Below the pieces are notes generated by a model, which saw only the letters and a list, made by a program, of their open reading frames with translations, was not told where the DNA came from and ran no database searches. From Silurus meridionalis (lineage: Eukaryota > Chordata > Actinopteri > Siluriformes > Siluridae), in the NCBI RefSeq assembly GCF_014805685.1, contig NC_060896.1:13162889-13226888 (forward strand): a DNA stretch of 64,000 nt. Reading direction: 5' to 3'. Both the position numbers and the translations under genes were made by a program. Below, in pieces: positions 13,701 to 35,334 of this stretch. The first letter of the stretch is position 1. The number at the start of each line of letters is the position of its first letter.

Positions 13701-15928
13701 CAGTGGTCAGAAGCTATAAAAAGTGGTCTAAGGAAGGAACAGTGGTAAACCCGCTCATTGATGTAAGTGGGGAGTAAAGGGTTTCCCATGTGGTCTGATC
13801 TAACAAATGAGTTGATGCTGTTAATGCTCGATGGGTCAGGACTGTTTTGGCAGCAAAAGGGAGACCAACACAATATTAGGCAGGTGGTCATAAAGTTATG
13901 CCTGGTCGGTGTATATGCAACAAACTAGGTAAAAGCAAAACCACAAGAATTGGACAGTGTATGACTGGAAGAAAGTTCTGTGGACAGATGCGTCTGAATT
14001 TGACATATTTGGCTCTAATAGAACAGGAGATATTTTATTAGACTGCCTCACACACACAGTAAACATGGTTAGTGAAACAACATGGAACACCAAACAGTTC
14101 CACCTGGACTGAACTTCAAAAAGAAATATCAAACTAGTGAAGAACAAGTTTTACAAGAGGCATGGCAAAGTTTGGAAAAACTTGCTGTCCAAATGCCAAG
14201 AGCATTTTTACCCATTTTACCCACATCTGTAACCTTATATATTTGTTTGGCCAAAGTAAATCTTCATACAGTTAATTTAACTAGTTTGTTGCATATAAAC
14301 AAATGCACATATCTCAGAAATGATAAAAAAAAAAAAAAAACTAGGTGTTTCCAAACTTTTGACAGGCCTGGAAGATAATGACATGTATGCTTTTTATTAG
14401 TCTGTGTGATTTTAATAACTTCTTTCTCACAAAACTCACACTTAATTAAAACGGTTATTAATCAAATGAGGATGGGTTCCTCTTTTGAGTCTGGTTCCTC
14501 TCAAGGTTTCTTCCTCATAACATCTAAGGGAGTTTTTCCTGCCACAGTCACCATGGCTGCTCATCAGGGATAATTACACATTGTTCACTCAACTGTTAAA
14601 TTCTGTAAAGCTGCTTTTGCAGACAATGTCTGTGAAAAGCGCTATAGAAATTAAATTGACTTGACCTATTAGTAGATTAGATTGATTTAGAATTTGTAGA
14701 AGCCTACATTATGATTAAGCTGGAAAACATTTTTTTTTAACAGGGAATGAGCTGACAACTCTCAATCACCTGGTAAGAATCATCATTTTACTAAAACATG
14801 GTAATTGCACAATTTGGGTGAATAGGCATCAACAGCCACTGCTGTGTTTCTGCGTGATGATTTTCAGAGTCACTATCTCAGCAGTGAGGTAAACCTACAA
14901 GAGCAGGTGATCAGACTGAGGAAACTGCACCACCTGCTGGAGGTCCTGGGCACCTGCAGCAGCTTTCTCAACTTGCCTCATGAGCGCCTCTTTTTCTTCA
15001 CTCAGTCAGCAATCTTTTGTGTTTTTATTAACTATTTATTACACCAAAACGCTCAAATTGTTTTTGCAAACGCTAATCATTTGGATTTTTATTATAATTG
15101 TTTTAGGTCATGTTTGCAGTACTACAAAACCGCCCCTTATGATGAAGAGCATGTGTTTCAGATGCAAATCAAACCTGCTCTAATCAGCCACTTCTATCAA
15201 GCGTAAGTAAAATCTGCCCGGATTCACACGTGATGCATAAGAAACTAATGTCCTGTACGTAAAGCCTAGCACAAAACTTTGGGATTTCTTGTTCAAATTG
15301 CATGCTTTGTTGATGTAAGTACATTTGAAAAGGTTAAAACGTCTGTAGGTTTATTTGTTGAATTTAAACATATTGGAAAACAAAAAAAAAATCAGCATAT
15401 TCAGTACTAAGTAACAACAAATTTCACAGAAATTACAGCCTTCAAATGTTACTTGCAGCCTGCTTTGTATTCACGTAATTATGTTTTAGATCTGCTCAAA
15501 TTTCCAAAAATGTTCAAGTCTGTAGCCCCTGAAAGCTTTCCATTGATATAATCAACAAAACCTGTAACTTGACTAATCATGGCCAAACATTTGTCTACTG
15601 TGTTCCATTTATAGAGAGCAGCCTGCTTCATGGGGAGTAGAAGTATCTAGTGGGCAGGGTTCACGTGAAGTGAAGACTTCCTGGCATGTCAGTGATAAAC
15701 CTTTAGTAGATCACATCATCTATGACTCAGGTGAAATTCCCACAGAATGTGTATCTGTTAATTGTTTATTGTTCATCTAAATTAAACATGTTCTTCACAT
15801 GATGACTAAAAGAAATTCAACCACTTTACGTTTTAGATGCCCCACTAGAAATTTCAGTGAATGAAGAGAGTGAGAAAACTCCATACTTCAGAACGATGGT
15901 GTGTTGCAGCCTGGCCAACTTCAGTTAA
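8161..15928 (+). CDS. ZWILCH: Zwilch kinetochore protein, 18 coding exons
   Basis: Subunit of the Rod-Zw10-Zwilch complex, which brings dynein/Spindly and Mad1-Mad2 to unattached kinetochores in the spindle checkpoint. Exons: 8161-8210, 9027-9066, 9159-9245, 9385-9509, 9602-9789, 9918-9997, 10134-10289, 11270-11341, 11546-11639, 11718-11770, 11861-11963, 12053-12132, 12321-12477, 14744-14772, 14868-15004, 15107-15202, 15615-15730, 15837-15928. They total 1755 nt (584 aa plus TAA; human is about 591). Family stretches seen: [107 protein letters not shown] and [15 protein letters not shown]. All junctions keep frame. The donor after exon 15 (GTCAGC) is weak. The large intron 13 holds Tc1 relics. 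Confidence 0.96.
8343..8426. repeat. Four perfect 21-bp tandem repeats in ZWILCH intron 1
   Basis: The unit TATATCATCAGCTACGTCATG repeats four times head to tail (8343-8363, 8364-8384, 8385-8405, 8406-8426) with no differences. Each unit holds TACGTCA, a CRE/ATF-like heptamer. It lies 133 bp inside intron 1. Being a multiple of three, the unit makes an accidental repeated reading frame on both strands. Confidence 0.95.
10545..10714. repeat. (AT)n and (AG)n microsatellites in ZWILCH intron 7
   Basis: An AT tract (10545-10612) and an AG tract (10649-10714) are separated by 36 bp of unique sequence. The rest of the intron (10290-11269) is AT-rich with no recognisable feature. Confidence 0.95.
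12151..12251. repeat. Fold-back inverted-repeat element in ZWILCH intron 12
   Basis: Left arm 12151-12189 and right arm 12213-12251 are inverted copies of 39 nt matching at 35 positions, around a 23-nt spacer. Both arms carry 'gttcaaatcc/gcc', which resembles a pol III B box. It looks like a small palindromic or MITE-like element, starting 19 nt after the exon 12 donor. Confidence 0.75.
13008..13322. mobile_element. Possible small pogo/Tigger-like non-autonomous repeat
   Basis: GC-richer segment inside AT-rich intron 13, ending 'cgggtcccgggggatcactgta', which resembles pogo/Tigger-type ends (CAGTGATCCCC in reverse). The left end 'cacccgataattcgcgg' is only loosely similar, so boundaries and class are uncertain. 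Confidence 0.3.
13446..13915 (+). mobile_element. Deletion derivative of a Tc1 element with matching terminal repeats
   Basis: It is flanked by TA. The left end CACACCGACCAGGCATAAC and the right end (reverse complement TACACCGACCAGGCATAAC) are nearly identical inverted repeats. The interior at 13585-13880 keeps the start of a Tc1 transposase N-terminal domain (a frame running [20 protein letters not shown]) fused to a terminal segment. About 1 kb of the coding region is missing, so it is non-autonomous. Confidence 0.75.
13916..14380 (+). mobile_element. Tc1-like relic adjoining the previous element
   Basis: It starts in the middle of a Tc1 catalytic region ('tggaagaaagttctgtggacagatgcgtctgaatttgac', the [12 protein letters not shown] region) and ends with the Tc1-type terminus 'ggtgtttccaaacttttgacaggcctgg' after an A-rich run. 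It is internally deleted and carries stops. Confidence 0.55.
14462..14672. repeat. Dispersed 'GAGGATGGGTTCC...GCGCTATAG' repeat, copy 1
   Basis: One of three copies in the window (others near 37378-37582 and 56570-56852). It runs from 'gaggatgggttcct' to 'gaaaagcgctatagaaatt...ttgacttgac'. It looks like a LINE or SINE 3' region ending in a short A/T-rich tail. The parent family is not named here. Confidence 0.7.
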
Positions 15929-16095
15929 CAGGTCAGAATCAACAGCTCTGCTTTTTAGTTATTTTAAAACATTTCAAATACAACATTTTTATTTCTTAAC
16001 TCAATATGAAATCGGAGGTGCAACTAAAAGTCAAAACATGGATTTATAACCATAAATTCTATCAGCATCATTTTACTGAATGTTAAAATTAATGA

Positions 16096-16101
16096 AATAA
16101 A
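16096..16101 (+). promoter_or_regulatory. ZWILCH poly(A) signal
   Basis: AATAAA about 170 nt after the ZWILCH stop codon; the first canonical signal in the 3' UTR. Confidence 0.6.
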
Positions 16102-16145
16102 GTAGTAAATTGAGTCATAGAGCCTGAAAGCAGAAACCTTTTATG

Positions 16146-16215
<70 letters not shown>
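16146..16215. repeat. (GT)n microsatellite
   Basis: Continuous GT tract of about 70 bp just beyond the ZWILCH 3' end. A shorter (CA) tract sits on the plus strand near 16385-16412. Confidence 0.95.
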
Positions 16216-16217
<2 letters not shown>

Positions 16218-18029
16218 TGGGTGTTTTAAAAGTCTTTCGAATAAAAGGTTTAAATGGGTGTTTAGTTGTTATGAGCTAAAATGTATGACATTTTAGAAAG
16301 CTCTAAATCCAGTGTTTTATTTTACATCATCAATTAGCGATTAAATCTGTTTGAAAAATATTTGCCATCACATCTCTCACTCTCACACACACACAAACAC
16401 ACACACACACACAGTCAATAAATCTGTGGTGATCTGAGAAAACCAGGTAGCAAATAAGGTTATAGCCAAAATGTATTATCAGAGTCAGTTTAACAATTAA
16501 CGAATCGTCAGCTATTAATGTATTTGTATAGGCTATTTTCTTGTTTTCTATTAAAGTGTTCTCTTTAAATGCAGTTAACATTGTTTTAATCATGTTGGAT
16601 ATGTGCCACACTAAAGCAGGCAAGTCTAATAGATTGTTAGTAACTGATCTAACGACCAGTTGGTAAATTGTACACGATGCAGATCTTGAATCTGCTGATA
16701 CTGAAGCGGCAGAGATTGCCGAGAAACAAAAGATGTAATGTTTAAATGCTAATAAAAAATGGGAAATGTAGCCCAGAGAACATAACTTGCTAAGTTATAG
16801 TGCATTTATTTCAGCACAGTGTAAGAGCCTCAGTGATCAGACGAGTCCAAAGCAACAGTGTAGCTCCAGTACGTCAAATGCCATGACTGATCTTTACCAC
16901 TGGATATGAAACTAGACTAACGTTAATCAATATAGAAGATCAATATGCCTTGTGATTCTACAGATCACTCATGTTCATGGTCAAGTTAATTATTTTATAT
17001 TGGATTTAGGGCTGTTGCTGTCGATTATTTTAGTAATTGTTAATTCTAATCGGGAAAGAAGTACTTTTTCTTTATTAAAGAGCAAACTAAATATACAAGA
17101 GAAAATAAGACCGGTCTCGCACTGTGTTCTCTTTGTTTTAGTTTGAAATGATCACAAACTTGAGTCTACAAACCTGAATCTAATGGAAGCCCAATTCTGC
17201 CACATAAAAAAAACTTAAAATTATTTTTTTCACAATTCCCCTATTTTTTTCCCACAGTTCTGGCTTCATTCCTCAACTTTTTTTTTCTGTAAAAACATCA
17301 AAAACTTCTGGTGCATTCACCATTAAGCATGTTGTCAGCCAGAGGTTTGAAGCTGTTTGTGTATAAACGAGGTCTCTTCTGCTTCATCTTTCCTGTTCCA
17401 ACTCCTCCAGAGCTGACTGTTAGACAGAGTTCTCTCCAGGGATCAGAGGCTTAGTTTAATACCATGCGATTTTATTGATTGTAGCCCATTTCATTTTCAG
17501 TGTGTAAAGCTTTCTGGCACTAAAGAGGGGTGACGCTGCCCAGATGGCTATAAAAACTTGGAATTGCAAAAAAGTAAGTCAGAATTGCGAGAGAAAAAAA
17601 TTGTCAAGTTAATAAAAAAAATCTGAATTAGGCAAACTTTTTATTTAATGTGGCGGAAACTGGCTTCCACATAAATCTTCTCCTCGCCCCTCGCTGTTTT
17701 CTCCCCATTCCTCCATTTTTTTATTCTGCAGCGTCTTCTGTGTTCCCTGTCCAGCGCGCTCCAGAGTTTAGCGGACGGTGCGTCAGTAATAATGGTCCGT
17801 GGGAAATGCAGTGCTCCGTGTGTAGTAAACTACTAAATGATAATTTGCATCGATTAATTTTTATAATCGAATTACTCAAGCAATCATTACATTATTAATT
17901 TAGTTTACATATGCAAATAAAACTAATACATGTCATTTACTTCTAGACTCAAAATCAAAGTGTTTGGTTTTTCAGTGTGATTGAAATGTCGTGTTCTCAA
18001 TTTTTACTTTAAACTAGGAGTTCTCAAAC
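16216..18029. other. Convergent ZWILCH/LCTL spacer with a probable DNA-transposon relic
   Basis: AT-rich, with no coding exon seen. Between about 17005 and 17900, the ends 'gggctgttgctgtcgattattttagtaatt' and, inverted, 'ataatcgaattactcaagcaatcatta' resemble a common fish non-autonomous element with (cg)attatttt-type termini. Class and exact edges are uncertain. Confidence 0.35.
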
Positions 18030-18035
18030 TTTATT
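18030..18035 (-). promoter_or_regulatory. Candidate LCTL poly(A) signal
   Basis: TTTATT on the plus strand (AATAAA on the minus), about 260 nt beyond the LCTL stop codon. It is a plausible first canonical signal. Confidence 0.45.
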
Positions 18036-18296
18036 GTGATCGTATCTCCTTTGCACATCAACCAGATTTTAGATCTAATTTCCAAAACTTGATAAATGAG
18101 CAAATCAGGGTTTTAAAGGGTATTCCCATCCCTCCACACATACAAGGATGTATTAATGTAGTGTATAATTGTTGTAAAAAGTATTATATTAAGTGTTTAG
18201 TGATGTTGTTGAATAGGTTAGTTATCAGAAGTGTGTATGTATGTATGTGTATGTGTAATAAATATATATAATATGAAGTCAGTTCCTGCTTCTCTG

Positions 18297-27496
<9,200 letters not shown>

Positions 27497-27554
27497 GTTT
27501 TTCTGACAGACAGCTCTGGCACTAAGCAGTCTCTTTCAGCAGCACCAAACACCA

Positions 27555-28364
27555 CTGACCAGAAAATCAGAAGTGCCTACAAGGAAAATGCACCCAATAA
27601 TTACACCCAGTAAATAGGCCACCATTATTAAAACCAGCAGCCACCGATCAACATCATGCTTATCAAAACCTGTCAAAATTATTAGACCTGACTGTTTAAC
27701 CACAGTGTCTATACTTATAACACTTCTATTAATTAAACAGTTTCACATTAATCCTCGTTATATACAGAGATCTCTAATGTAAAAAACATCACCCACTTTC
27801 CATAATCAAGCACCAATTAGATTCCAACTTCCCGTTTATATGCATACCTTTTATTGGTTTCGCATTGGTCCACAACTAAATCCAGGAATCACAATAATGC
27901 CTAAGACAAATAATATTTAATAGCTTGATTTACACCAAGCTCCTGCTCTCCACACTGCCTGTCTGCCATTCTGAAAAACATTCAAACCCCAATCGTTCTG
28001 TGTGAAGGTCTCATGACCACATTGTAGACCCAAATACCTTCCTATTCAAGATCAATGGACTGTGAGCTCATTTTGCAAGGGTGAGCAGATCTTTTACAAA
28101 CTGGGGTTTCACTTTGTAAGCAAGCAAATGTAATGTGAGTGAAGCTGATACATGTGTTTACTGTTCTAACAGTAAAAGGGCTTGCATCTTTATTCAATTC
28201 GGATACGAAAATGTTGTTACTGAAAAAATCGAATTGTGTCCAAAAAGTTTAAAGTTCCCCCTGTCTGATACAAAGTACAAAGTTAAAGAAATGAAAAACA
28301 TTTTCATTGTGGTTTTTAAGATGCAGAACTGAGAGAAAAATTATATTTATCTGAAACACATATA
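27555..28364. other. LCTL upstream region
   Basis: AT-rich sequence upstream of the LCTL start codon, containing its 5' UTR and promoter on the minus strand. No clear TATA box or CpG cluster is seen, and no other coding feature is supported. Confidence 0.4.
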
Positions 28365-30375
<2,011 letters not shown>

Positions 30376-31042
30376 GCCATGTCTGATATTAATTTAGCAT
30401 TGATTACTTTCTTAAATCACTAACTGAGCAAGAAGAAAACGTTAAACCAGACAGGGATTTCAACTTCTCTATTGTGCTTAAGTAATTTCAAATACTGTAC
30501 TAAACATATACAACATTCCCCATGGAGTACAAAAAGACATCACTGTACAGTACTGGCTCAGGAAGTGACCTATGTACATGCAGTACTTACACACATGCAT
30601 TCACTCTGTCTTTCAAAATGACATTTAAAAAGTCTCTCTGGCAACTCTTAACCTAAATTCAAACGCTATGAAGTCCACAGATTTGAAGTAGTACATTCAA
30701 CCTGGATGTACAGTCATCTGAAACATCGGCTACATGTCATTTTTCAACAAAATAAATGAACTACAATAAGGGAGCAGGCTTACTTTTACAAAAGTGACAA
30801 CAGTGTAGGCTTTGCCTCATATACAGTACCAAAAAGATGTCTAAGCTTCTATGCTTGCTAGTTGCTACACACCATTTTGTAGTTTGGGCTCAAGTTTTTT
30901 TTTCCCACCTATAGGTAATAAATTAGCATCATTTGTAGACAACAAAGACAACCTATTAATACATATCTTTTGGCATGCCACGCTGCTCATTACACACCTA
31001 ACTGACAGTCAGACACTTCACTTGTGCTAACTGAATGTACAC
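30376..31042 (-). other. SNAPC5 3' UTR and downstream sequence
   Basis: No coding feature. This should hold the SNAPC5 3' UTR, but no AATAAA or ATTAAA was found on the minus strand here, so the cleavage site cannot be placed. Confidence 0.4.
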
Positions 31043-32300
31043 TCAGTAGTCATCATCTTCCTCCACCTCCTCCCCTTCAAGCACCATGTCAAGATCATCC
31101 TCTTCGTCGTCATCATCATCGTCATCGTCATCTTCCTCCTCTTCCATTTCATAATCAGTGGGAGCACCGAGTATTAGCTTAGTCTGATTGATCTCACTCT
31201 CGTTGTCGGGGTTGACCTCAAGCTGCATGGAAACAGTTCAAATACAAATATAGTTTTTCATTAGAACTAGTTATTTGCAGTAGTTAAGTCAGTAAACCGC
31301 TGCAGATGGCACACTCCCAGATTAAATGTTATGCATTTCAGAAATACAGAATCAGATAATAGTAACATTTTAATCTGCTGAGCTAATTGTTTAGGATATT
31401 TTACCTCAGGAAGAGCAGGATCAGTTTGGCCTACTGATTTATCCTCAGACTGAGCATCAATCAAGGACTTCAGTGCTCCCTCTTCAAACTAGTGTAATAA
31501 GCAAATACAGAATACACACAGTCAATCTTCTTTAAAAGTCTAACAGTAAGTGCATTCAACCTCATTTACATAAAGAAAAAGTCCACAGCATAACATTTGG
31601 ATCCTTTTCCTAAAAATGGCTCAATATATTATAAAGATGATCAGTCAGTAACTTTGTATTTATTTGCAGTAACATATCCCTCCAAGGCAGCGGAGACTGA
31701 ACCATACGTGCTCCGATACAGAACCGAATCACTAAATTATTTTGGAACACGTGTTCTAAACTGAGATAGCAATATGGACCATTACTGAACTAAATGATTG
31801 GAAAAATATTTGATTCCACTGTGCTGAAATCTCTCAATGACAACTGTTCATTAGCAAGATATAAATGTGACACTGTAAGATTATCTAAATTATGGGGTTC
31901 TCAGCATTAGGGGTGTATACTTACGCAAGCACAAATTTTAGTATTTACTTTTAGTAATGTTTAGTATTTCTTTTTTTCAATAAATGATAATAAATAAGGA
32001 CATTTAGGTTGTTGTGTTTATAGTCTATTTGCAAGCTTTTTTGGTCCAGACAAGACAAGACTCGACAACAGTTTCACACTTTCTCTAAAGCAACACGTGG
32101 AACCAAATCATACATGTAAAACACCTCTATTTCATGTTGTTCATGCCATTTTATTGAATGTTATTCTGAGAGATAAGACCTAGAGGTATATGCACATGAC
32201 TAGGCCTTACCTTTAGCCTGTTGAGCTGATCCTGCAGCATGACTTTGATCTTCAGAAGAGTCTCCTCTTCCTTCTTGAGCTCCTGCAAGCGACTCAGCAT
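31043..32300 (-). CDS. SNAPC5: snRNA-activating protein complex subunit 5 (SNAP19), three coding exons
   Basis: Smallest subunit of SNAPc, which binds the proximal sequence element of snRNA genes for pol II and pol III transcription. Exons (minus): 32300-32211, 31488-31405, 31222-31043; total 354 nt, 117 aa plus TGA. The N-terminus MLSRLQELKKEEETLLKIKV then MLQDQLNRLK is nearly the human protein and is a leucine-rich coiled coil. NESEINQTKL matches the human NEASINQTTL segment. The C-terminus is highly acidic, with a run of nine Asp (the human tail is Glu-rich and shorter, 98 aa). An upstream in-frame ATG at 32333 is disfavoured because a splice acceptor (CAG, 32330-32328) follows it. Confidence 0.92.
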
Positions 32301-32566
32301 GATGCAGGAGTTTGATTTATAGCATTCCTGCACATTAGACTACAATAAGCACAAGACTGCACCTTTCCTGTCATACAGTAATACTGATTTAATACTGGCT
32401 AAATAAAGGAACATGGGGGGATATTGGATTGGCTGTAAATTGTCTAAGTGATTAATAGGTTAAAAGAAGAAAGTATATCTGAAATGTGGGCTTTATGGAG
32501 AGAAGAATGCAGATACAATCAGTGACATCATTTTGTTTCTAAAGCTATATAGAGAATGAGACAACG

Positions 32567-32568
<2 letters not shown>

Positions 32569-32629
<61 letters not shown>
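32569..32629. repeat. (AT)n microsatellite in SNAPC5 5' intron
   Basis: About 61 bp of uninterrupted TA repeats in the probable 5' UTR intron of SNAPC5. Confidence 0.95.
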
Positions 32630-32631
<2 letters not shown>

Positions 32632-33030
32632 CATGATAATGTAGTCCCTGGTGTGTGTCTGCTCTGCCTGTATAAGCTGTGCAGATCAACAGCTGTTACT
32701 TCATCACATCACAAGTATTATTTTTTTTTGCTGTACAATTTTAATGTCAGTCCCTCAGTAACATCTTCCAATTTTACAAATTTACCAGGGAGCTAGTTGT
32801 ACCTAAATGTTTTGCCGAACGATAAAGAACAGTATAATAGTGTTAAAGGCTAGCCAGCGTGCTAACCACAAACGATAGGCAAATAGTATCCACGGTTAGC
32901 TGCAGGCTAACTGACATTTTTTTAGCACGCTAGCTAACATTTCATCATATTGACAAACAAACTCATGATATAGGCACTGGTTTCAAATTTGCAATATCAT
33001 TGTTCCAATGTGTCCCATACGCCCGGAGGC

Positions 33031-33180
33031 CACTCACTCTATGTTATTTCAGCGTGTAAAACAGGCATAATGATGAGAAGACGCTCCGTGTTTGTCCATC
33101 TACTCTTTCGCGAGAACAGTCACGTGGACCGCTGTGTCGCGGGCACGCGCGCCGAGTAAACGCTGGATAGAAGAGGCAAA
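33031..33180 (-). promoter_or_regulatory. SNAPC5 promoter and probable non-coding first exon
   Basis: A local CpG-rich patch (gtgtcgcgggcacgcgcgccgag at 33134-33156) with an E-box CACGTG (33121-33126) and a CGCGAGAA element (33109-33116, resembling the TCTCGCGAGA promoter motif). On the minus strand a consensus donor GTGAGTG (33037-33031) could end a non-coding exon 1, spliced to the acceptor at 32328. Confidence 0.5.
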
Positions 33181-33884
33181 GGCAGTTTTTCATGTTCTTT
33201 TACTCTGAGGTTCTGTCTACACATCAAATACTTTTAACTCCACGGGAGTTTGCTATTTTAATGAAAGCCATTTCTAATGGGGTTATGTTGTTTTCATAAT
33301 GACTCAGACCTCAAGTCCCTTTGCCTATATTTAATCGTTTTGAAACTAGAATTGAGACTGTTTTTATATACTCCCTCTGGTCGTAATGGACTAATGGAAT
33401 AGGACATCTGTTTCAGAATGAAATCGTTTCTTTCCCATACATTGTGTCCTATTGGAATGGCCGCTTTAATAACATCATATGGATGTTCCAATGAGGTTAA
33501 GGATGTATCCTATAAAATACTATATCTCTTCTTTCCTACCAAGCTTTATTGTAAAAAAATATTGACGTTGACCCACTATCTTGCTTCTTCAGAGCTGAGG
33601 ATGAATCTGTATCTCTTCTGGTAATGTACACATACAGTTTTATTTTGGACGGATTTTTGCAACTTTGTTGTGTTTTCTCGTCACAGAGTTACTCTTTGTT
33701 ATAGAAAGAAGCTCTGTTTGGTTGTAACGACTTTGACATAAACAAAAAAGACAGTTTTTTTTTTATAAACTTATCTTTCAAGCTAATTTTTTCTTGCACA
33801 AATGTGTAAAGCCCTTTGGAAGCCCTTAAAATGGGTACACACATTTGTGTACAAATTCTTATTTCTCAGCTAAAAAAAATTATG

Positions 33885-35332
33885 TGTACAGTGCTTGATT
33901 AGTTCACGTCTTAATGTCAAACAGTTTTTCTGTGAGATAGGGACCCCTCAACGAGTGACCCCTCAACTCTATGGTGTACCACAGGGATCAATACTTGGCC
34001 CGGTGCTCTCCCTATATATGCTACCTCTGGGTAATATCGTTAGAAAATACAATATCTTATTTCATTTCTATGTTGATGACATTTAATTATATGTTCCTTT
34101 TAATCAACATTCACTCAGTAAACTCCAGTCCTTTTTCAGCTGTTTAACTGACATTAAACTTTGTCAGGCTAGTAATTTTGTCCTAATAAGAATGAGTGTG
34201 AATATTAATTTGGATCTTTGGGGTCTTGCACCAGATTTGGAAAAAAAAGGTTAGAAACCTAGGCATAATATTTGACAACAATTTGCATTTTGCTAAGCAT
34301 CTAACCTCAGTTGTAAAACAAACTTCTTTTAACTCTGTTTACGATCAAAGGTTAAGCCTTTTATTAGATAAAAAAACATGAAAGAAGCCATTTATGCTTT
34401 TATAAGTTCCAGATTGGATTATTGCAACATTATAACTCGGCATTACTCAGTTCTCTCTCCATTGCCTACAGCTGGTTCAGATCACTGCCGCACAGTTTTT
34501 AACAGGTACCAATAAGTGTGCACACATTCTCTGGTGGTCTAGTGGTTAGGATGCGGCGCTCTCACTGCTGCGGCCTGGGTTCGATCCCCGGTCAGGGAAC
34601 CAACCCCAGCCACACTCAGTGCCAGTCCCAAGCCCGGATAAATGGGGAGGGTTGCGTTAGGAAGGGCATCCAGCGTAAAAACGTGCCAAATCAAACATGC
34701 AGATGATCCGCTGTGGCGACCCCTAATGGGAGAAGCTGAAAGAAAGTTTAATAAGTGTGCACACATCACCCCGGCCCTTTCCTCTCTCCACTGACTTCCG
34801 GTACAGTATAGGATTCAAAATAAATTGTTTTTAAATCTCTGTCTAGTATGGCCCAACCTATTTAAACAAACGTACCCATCTGCACACCCATTGCCAAACT
34901 CTGAGGTCCTCTAATCATGGACTGCTTGTTCCTAGAACAAGATATAATCGTGGGGCGACTGTGCTGTCTCAGTGGCAGCTCCTAAGCGTTAAAATTCCCT
35001 CCTTCCTGATCTTAACTCTGAAAGGGAATTCTCTACCTTCAAAGCTAAACTAAAGAAATATTTATCCACCAAAGCATTTATTTTGTAGTAGAGGATGTGC
35101 TTAGTATTTGTAGTGTTTTAATAATTAATTTTATTTTCACCTGTTTTAGTTTCTATTATTTACTTTTATGATACTGCTATATTTCTCTAATACTCTATAC
35201 TCTAATTTTACTCTATTATACTCTAATTTTACTATAATTTGCATTTTGCACTTTGTTCAGCACCAATGTTTTACCTGGTAGTTGTTAGGTGCTATATAAA
35301 TAAAGTTTAAATTTAGATTTTAATTAAATTGA
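33885..35332 (+). mobile_element. L2/Rex-like LINE fragment, interrupted by a SINE
   Basis: The plus strand reads [20 protein letters not shown] (33970-34030) and [14 protein letters not shown] sequence (34055-34086), the VPQGSxLGP and YxDD motifs of a non-LTR reverse transcriptase. Thumb-domain pieces follow to about 34510 and resume after the SINE at 34767, ending near 35330 with the tail 'aggtgctatataaataaagtttaa' and TTGAATTGAATT repeats. Frameshifts are frequent. 33180-33884 holds unique AT-rich sequence with no visible gene. Confidence 0.75.
34511..34766 (+). mobile_element. tRNA-Glu-derived SINE with 17-bp target duplication
   Basis: The element spans 34528-34749, flanked by an exact 17-bp direct repeat, aataagtgtgcacacat (34511-34527 and 34750-34766). 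Its head (34528-34599) is almost a complete tRNA-Glu(CTC): A box TGGTCTAGTGG, B box GGTTCGATCCC and acceptor stem TCTCTGG/TCAGGGA, followed by CCA. A tRNA-unrelated body follows, then the tail 'gatccgctgtggcgacccc' (34704-34722), the same as the RTE LINE tail at 38163-38458. It is inserted in the surrounding LINE. Confidence 0.9.
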
Positions 35333-35334
35333 AT

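Noticed and set aside
34528..34599. A functional tRNA-Glu(CTC) gene
   Set aside because: The tRNA-like head is joined to a SINE body and tail and flanked by a 17-bp target duplication, so it is a SINE head and not a stand-alone tRNA gene.
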